Origin: Bacteroides pyogenes DSM 20611 = JCM 6294
GTDB taxonomy: Bacteria > Bacteroidota > Bacteroidia > Bacteroidales > Bacteroidaceae
NCBI RefSeq assembly: GCF_000428105.1
Contig: NZ_KE386625.1
Coordinates: 27,565-91,564, forward strand
Direction of reading: 5' to 3'
Length of the DNA: 64,000 bases
Numbering within the stretch: the first letter of the stretch is position 1; every line of letters begins with the position of its first letter. Positions 60,761-64,000 of this stretch are shown here, in pieces. Position numbers and translations under genes: made by a program. The notes beneath the pieces are model-generated. The model saw only the letters and a list, made by a program, of their open reading frames with translations. It did not search any database and had not been told where the DNA came from.

Positions 60761-61981
60761 ATGAAAGAAAACCCGAAACATATTCATATCAGCGAATACA
60801 ATTATACTCTGCCCGACGAACGCATCGCCAAGTTTCCATTACCTGTACGCGACCGATCGAAACTTCTGCTTTACCGGCAGGGAAAAGTCGGCGAAGATGT
60901 TTTCACTTCGCTCCCCGAGTATATCCCCGAAGGCAGCCTGATGGTTTTCAATAACACCAAAGTGATTCAGGCACGACTGCATTTCCGGAAAGAAACGGGC
61001 GCTTTGATCGAAGTGTTCTGTCTGGAGCCAGTTCAACCGAATGATTATGCGCTGAACTTCCAACAAACGCAGCATGCCGCTTGGCTTTGCATGGTGGGCA
61101 ACTTAAAGAAATGGAAAGACGGAGCGCTGAAACGGGAGATGACTGTAAAAGGACATCTCATTACATTGAGCGCAACGAAAGGCAAATGCAGGGGAACCAG
61201 CCATTGGATCGACTTCACTTGGAATAACAAGGAGGTGACCTTTGCCGATATTCTGGAAGTATTCGGCGAATTGCCCATTCCTCCTTACCTGAACCGGGAT
61301 ACGCAAGAAAGCGATAAGGAAACTTACCAAACGGTGTATTCGAAAATCAAAGGCTCGGTGGCGGCGCCCACTGCCGGATTGCACTTCACTCCCCACGTGC
61401 TCGAAGAGCTCCGGAAGAAGAATATAGACCTCGAAGAACTGACGCTGCATGTAGGAGCAGGAACGTTCAAACCCGTGAAAAGCGAAGAGATAGAAGGGCA
61501 CGAAATGCATACGGAATATATTTCGGTTCACCGAAACACCATCCGAAAACTAATCGAGCATGAAGGCCGGGCTATCGCCGTAGGCACTACTTCGGTACGG
61601 ACGCTCGAAAGCCTTTACCATATCGGATCGGCACTGGCCGATAATCCCGAACTCACAGAGAAAGAGCTGCACGTGCGCCAATGGCAACCCTACGAACGGG
61701 AGAGCACGCTCTCTCCGGTGGATGCGTTGAAGAATATCCTCGACTATCTCGACCGCCACGGTATGGAGACACTGCACACCAGCACTCAGATTATCATCGT
61801 CCCGGGATACGATTACAAAATCGTAAAAGCCATGGTCACCAATTTCCACCAACCGCAAAGCACACTGCTGCTGCTTGTTTCGGCTTTCGTGAAAGGAGAC
61901 TGGAAAACCATCTACGACTATGCGCTAAGCCACGATTTCCGGTTCCTGAGCTATGGCGACTCTTCGCTACTAATCCCGTAA
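60761..61981 (+). CDS. queA: S-adenosylmethionine:tRNA ribosyltransferase-isomerase
   Basis: Transfers the ribosyl part of SAM to 7-aminomethyl-7-deazaguanine in tRNA for queuosine synthesis. The 406-residue protein has DERIAKFPLPVRDRSKLLLY, SVAAPTAGLHFTPHVLEELR, LHVGAGTFKPVK, and near the C-terminus NFHQPQSTLLLLVSAFVKGDW. Complete with normal length. Confidence 0.95.
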   Translation: MKENPKHIHISEYNYTLPDERIAKFPLPVRDRSKLLLYRQGKVGEDVFTSLPEYIPEGSLMVFNNTKVIQARLHFRKETGALIEVFCLEPVQPNDYALNFQQTQHAAWLCMVGNLKKWKDGALKREMTVKGHLITLSATKGKCRGTSHWIDFTWNNKEVTFADILEVFGELPIPPYLNRDTQESDKETYQTVYSKIKGSVAAPTAGLHFTPHVLEELRKKNIDLEELTLHVGAGTFKPVKSEEIEGHEMHTEYISVHRNTIRKLIEHEGRAIAVGTTSVRTLESLYHIGSALADNPELTEKELHVRQWQPYERESTLSPVDALKNILDYLDRHGMETLHTSTQIIIVPGYDYKIVKAMVTNFHQPQSTLLLLVSAFVKGDWKTIYDYALSHDFRFLSYGDSSLLIP

Positions 61982-61995
61982 TTACATCATTTGCC

Positions 61996-62091
61996 ATGCC
62001 GAGCGATAACAACCGGGAGATATTCCCCCTTGTAGACGAGCAAGGAAACATCACGGGTACTGTTCTAAGAAAGTATCGAGTTTGTCAATAA
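61996..62091 (+). pseudogene. N-terminal fragment of a Nudix hydrolase
   Basis: The 31-residue frame reads MPSDNNREIFPLVDEQGNITGTVLRKYRV and then stops. FPLVDEQGNITG is the start of IDI-type Nudix proteins, and the Nudix box is missing. It begins 15 bases after queA and may be left from a deleted neighbour. Confidence 0.65.
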
Positions 62092-62097
62092 TTTAAT

Positions 62098-62105
62098 TAT
62101 CTTTG
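62098..62105 (+). promoter_or_regulatory. Promoter -7 element of the Smr gene
   Basis: TATCTTTG, 29 bases before the ATG at 62134. No clear -33 at 19 bases. Confidence 0.65.
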
Positions 62106-62133
62106 TACCCCATATTTACTTGATATTAATATT

Positions 62134-63195
62134 GTGATGAAGATTGGTGATAAAGTGCGCTTTCTCAGTGAAGTAGGCGGAGGAGTGGTAAAAGGATTCC
62201 AGGGAAAAGATTTGGTATTGGTGGAAGACGAAGATGGCTTCAGTATTCCTATGCCGATACGAGAATGTGTTATCATAGATACAGATGACTATAATATAAA
62301 AAAAGAAGAAAAAGCAGATGTGCCGACCGCCCCGGGAAAAATAGGACTTTATAATTTAAAAAGACCTTTTAGTCCACAGCCGGAAACACGTGGAAAAGAT
62401 ATGCTAAATGTATATTTAGCTTATGTTCCTGAAAATGCGAGAAAGATGAGTACAACACCTTTTGAAGCATATTTGGTAAATGATAGCAATTACTATCTTT
62501 ACTACACGTATTTAAGCGCGGAAAAGGAAGGGTGGAAAAATCGCTCGCATGGTCTGGTGGAACCGAATACAAAATTGCTGATGGAAGAGTTCACAAAAGA
62601 AATTCTGAATGAATTAGAACGAGTATCTGTTCAGCTTATTGCTTTTAAAGAAGCAAAGCCTGCCGAAATTAAACCAGCTGTCGGAGTAGAACTTCGAATT
62701 GATACGGTGAAATTCTATAAATTACATACATTTAAGGATTCGGAGTTCTTTGAAGAACCGGCTTTGATTTTCGATTTAGTTAAGAATGATGTTCCGGTAA
62801 AGCAGGTATGTGTTTCTGCAGAGGAGCTTCATACTGTTTTATTACAAAAAAGTTCTGCGGACAAACGCGAATCTCGACCTGTTACAAAAAAACAACAAAA
62901 ACGTAGTGGGAAAAACGTTATTGAAATAGATCTTCATATAGGGGAATTACTGGATGATACGCACGGCATGAGTAATGCTGAAATATTGGATTATCAGTTG
63001 ACTAAGTTTCGACAAGTTATGGAAGAGAATAAGTATAAACATGAGCAAAAGATTGTATTTATTCATGGAAAAGGAGATGGCGTTCTTAGAAAAGCGATCC
63101 TCGATGAATTGAAGCGAAAATACAAACATTGCCGATTTCAAGATGCTTCTTTTCAGGAATATGGGTTTGGAGCTACAATGGTAATTATTAAGTGA
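62134..63195 (+). CDS. DUF2027 protein with C-terminal Smr domain
   Basis: A 353-residue protein. Residues 1-50 form a KOW-like beta-barrel ([35 protein letters not shown]), residues 80-250 the DUF2027 domain, and residues 265-353 an Smr domain ([13 protein letters not shown], then [23 protein letters not shown]). Smr domains of MutS2-like proteins nick or bind DNA or act on mRNA. The role of this form is not established. Codon use is more A+T-rich than queA. Confidence 0.86.
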   Translation: MMKIGDKVRFLSEVGGGVVKGFQGKDLVLVEDEDGFSIPMPIRECVIIDTDDYNIKKEEKADVPTAPGKIGLYNLKRPFSPQPETRGKDMLNVYLAYVPENARKMSTTPFEAYLVNDSNYYLYYTYLSAEKEGWKNRSHGLVEPNTKLLMEEFTKEILNELERVSVQLIAFKEAKPAEIKPAVGVELRIDTVKFYKLHTFKDSEFFEEPALIFDLVKNDVPVKQVCVSAEELHTVLLQKSSADKRESRPVTKKQQKRSGKNVIEIDLHIGELLDDTHGMSNAEILDYQLTKFRQVMEENKYKHEQKIVFIHGKGDGVLRKAILDELKRKYKHCRFQDASFQEYGFGATMVIIK

Positions 63196-63230
63196 CAGTT
63201 TCCATCGCCGGAAAATAAAAAATTACAAGT

Positions 63231-63268
63231 AAGGCTGTCTCATTTTTCTATTTTATGAGACAGCCTTT
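63231..63268. terminator. Bidirectional terminator between converging genes
   Basis: AAGGCTGTCTCA (63231-63242) and its exact complement TGAGACAGCCTT (63256-63267), with T-rich flanks on both sides. It serves the Smr gene rightward and the 118-codon gene leftward. Confidence 0.85.
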
Positions 63269-63300
63269 AACTTTGCAGAAGTTACCATGCCTGAAAGAAC

Positions 63301-63657
63301 TTACTTGTTCAGTTCAATTCCTTTATTCATTAAAGTGATATTCATTAAAGCGGCATATTTTGCATACTGCTTGTTGCTCAGCGTTTTTCTCATCAGCTTG
63401 AGATTTCCATATACAGCATTACGCAATTTTGCGTCTTTGTCTTTTTTTGCCGTTGTGGCTTTTGACATCTGCTCGGAGAAATAATTGCAAATATTTTCCA
63501 CTTCTTCACTTTGAGATGCATTTAAGTCCAAATACCTGCCAAGTTTGTTTACATTGATGTTACCTTCCCATTTTACAGTTGTTGGTTGATTTTCCACCGC
63601 AAAAGTCGTGGCAATAAAACAAAATACTGCCACTAATGTTAATCCTGAACGTTTCAT
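63301..63657 (-). CDS. Small secreted protein, unknown (118 residues)
   Basis: The signal peptide (LTLVAVFCFIATTFA) is followed by a helical charged domain: GRYLDLNASQSEEVENICNYFSEQMSKATTAKKDKDAKLRNAV and LMRKTLSNKQYAKYAALMNITL. The pattern is like short periplasmic helical proteins of Bacteroides; similarity to Spy/CpxP is only in general layout. Monocistronic. Confidence 0.72.
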   Translation of the reverse strand: MKRSGLTLVAVFCFIATTFAVENQPTTVKWEGNINVNKLGRYLDLNASQSEEVENICNYFSEQMSKATTAKKDKDAKLRNAVYGNLKLMRKTLSNKQYAKYAALMNITLMNKGIELNK

Positions 63658-63749
63658 AATACCTACTAAAAAAAATGTTATACCTAAAAACTTTCTTATA
63701 GAAAAAATGGCTCTATAACGAATCGTGTGGGTAGGCTCACAAAAATCCC

Positions 63750-63757
63750 TATCTTTG
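63750..63757 (+). promoter_or_regulatory. Promoter -7 element before the right-edge transposase
   Basis: TATCTTTG, five bases before the ATG. This is very close to the start, so transcripts would be nearly leaderless, or a promoter lies elsewhere. Confidence 0.5.
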
Positions 63758-63761
63758 CATT

Positions 63762-64000
63762 ATGGACAGCAAGGAAATCTTCACATCTGCATTGGGGCTG
63801 CAATCCCCTTGGAGCGTAATTCGTGCCGAATTTCAAATAAATGAAAGCGGCACAAAAGAACTGCACTTATGGCTTGCCTTTGAAAAGGGCTTTCTGTTTA
63901 CAGCTCCGGATGGCAGCCAATCTACTGCTTACGATACTCTCGATAAGACATGGCGTCACCTCAATTTCTTTCAGCACCATTGCTATATTCATTGCAAAGT
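63762..64000 (+). CDS. ISL3-family transposase (5' part, runs off the window)
   Basis: The first 79 codons are visible. The pattern ALGLQSPWSVIRAEF, then LHLWLAFEKGFLFTA, YDTLDKTWRHLNFFQHHCYIHCK, is that of the N-terminal zinc-binding domain of ISL3 (IS204/IS1001) transposases. The first Cys pair of that domain is replaced by TAPDGSQ. Whether the element is intact lies outside the window. Confidence 0.85.
   Translation, partial: MDSKEIFTSALGLQSPWSVIRAEFQINESGTKELHLWLAFEKGFLFTAPDGSQSTAYDTLDKTWRHLNFFQHHCYIHCK

Noticed and set aside
60576..60764. A 62-codon frame before queA
   Set aside because: No signal, motif or promoter; its end overlaps the queA start in another frame.
63762..64000. Complete insertion sequence at the right edge
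   Set aside because: Only the transposase 5' end is inside the window, and no terminal inverted repeat could be confirmed.

Overview
The window is a chromosomal segment of a Bacteroides-type bacterium (Bacteroidota); the species is not resolved. Four things point there. Promoters carry the TTTG-N19-TAnnTTTG signature instead of -35/-10 boxes, and starts lack Shine-Dalgarno sequences. The window also holds Mfa/Fim-type fimbrial lipoproteins, an LpxC-FabZ fusion, a GldB-like lipoprotein, a CarboxypepD_reg/beta-barrel outer membrane protein and an NVEALA peptide cassette.

Layout. 1-6.9 kb: a leftward branched-chain amino acid operon (ilvD-ilvB-ilvN-acyl-ACP thioesterase-ilvC), preceded by a leader that reads as a complete transcription attenuator: a 25-codon Ile/Val/Leu-rich leader peptide, an antiterminator and a terminator. 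7-14.5 kb: slyD, a CyuA-like cysteine desulfidase, an operon of SatD and a DUF3307 membrane protein behind tandem operator-like repeats, tRNA-Arg(CCG), asnA, ung and a PurM-like gene. 14.5-23.5 kb: housekeeping genes (prfA, pyrF, an HD hydrolase, lpxD, lpxC-fabZ, lpxA, a pRiA4b-like protein, miaA), interrupted by an AT-rich HrgA-like gene. 24-32.3 kb: a small membrane protein, dipeptidyl peptidase IV, lipA, a membrane protein with a degenerate Nudix domain, an RsmI-like methylase, a gldB-like gene, fabI and a phosphoglycolate phosphatase-like HAD gene.

32.4-47.1 kb is the accessory region. It carries a thioredoxin-like lipoprotein, an HU-like protein and a leftward six-gene fimbrial operon: DUF3575 barrel, TPR lipoprotein, fimbrillin, FimB/Mfa2 anchor and two large tip-like lipoproteins. 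Upstream of this operon a 250-bp segment is bounded by perfect 20-bp inverted repeats and contains one Bacteroides promoter that points AWAY from the fimbriae. A complete tyrosine recombinase gene lies next to it and a broken recombinase gene further on. This looks like a phase-variable promoter caught in the OFF orientation.

47.1-64 kb: a RecD-like helicase; a pilin-like/DUF3822/rsmD operon; cls; a large outer membrane protein; aroB; a decayed cassette of thioredoxin-like fragment, six-bladed beta-propeller and NVEALA peptide; an IS982 remnant; tRNA-Pro(GGG); queA; a Nudix fragment; a DUF2027/Smr gene; a small secreted protein; and the start of an ISL3-family transposase at the right edge.

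A theme across the window is five (perhaps six) intergenic arrays of imperfect tandem repeats with the same period of about 22 bp but a different unit sequence at each site.
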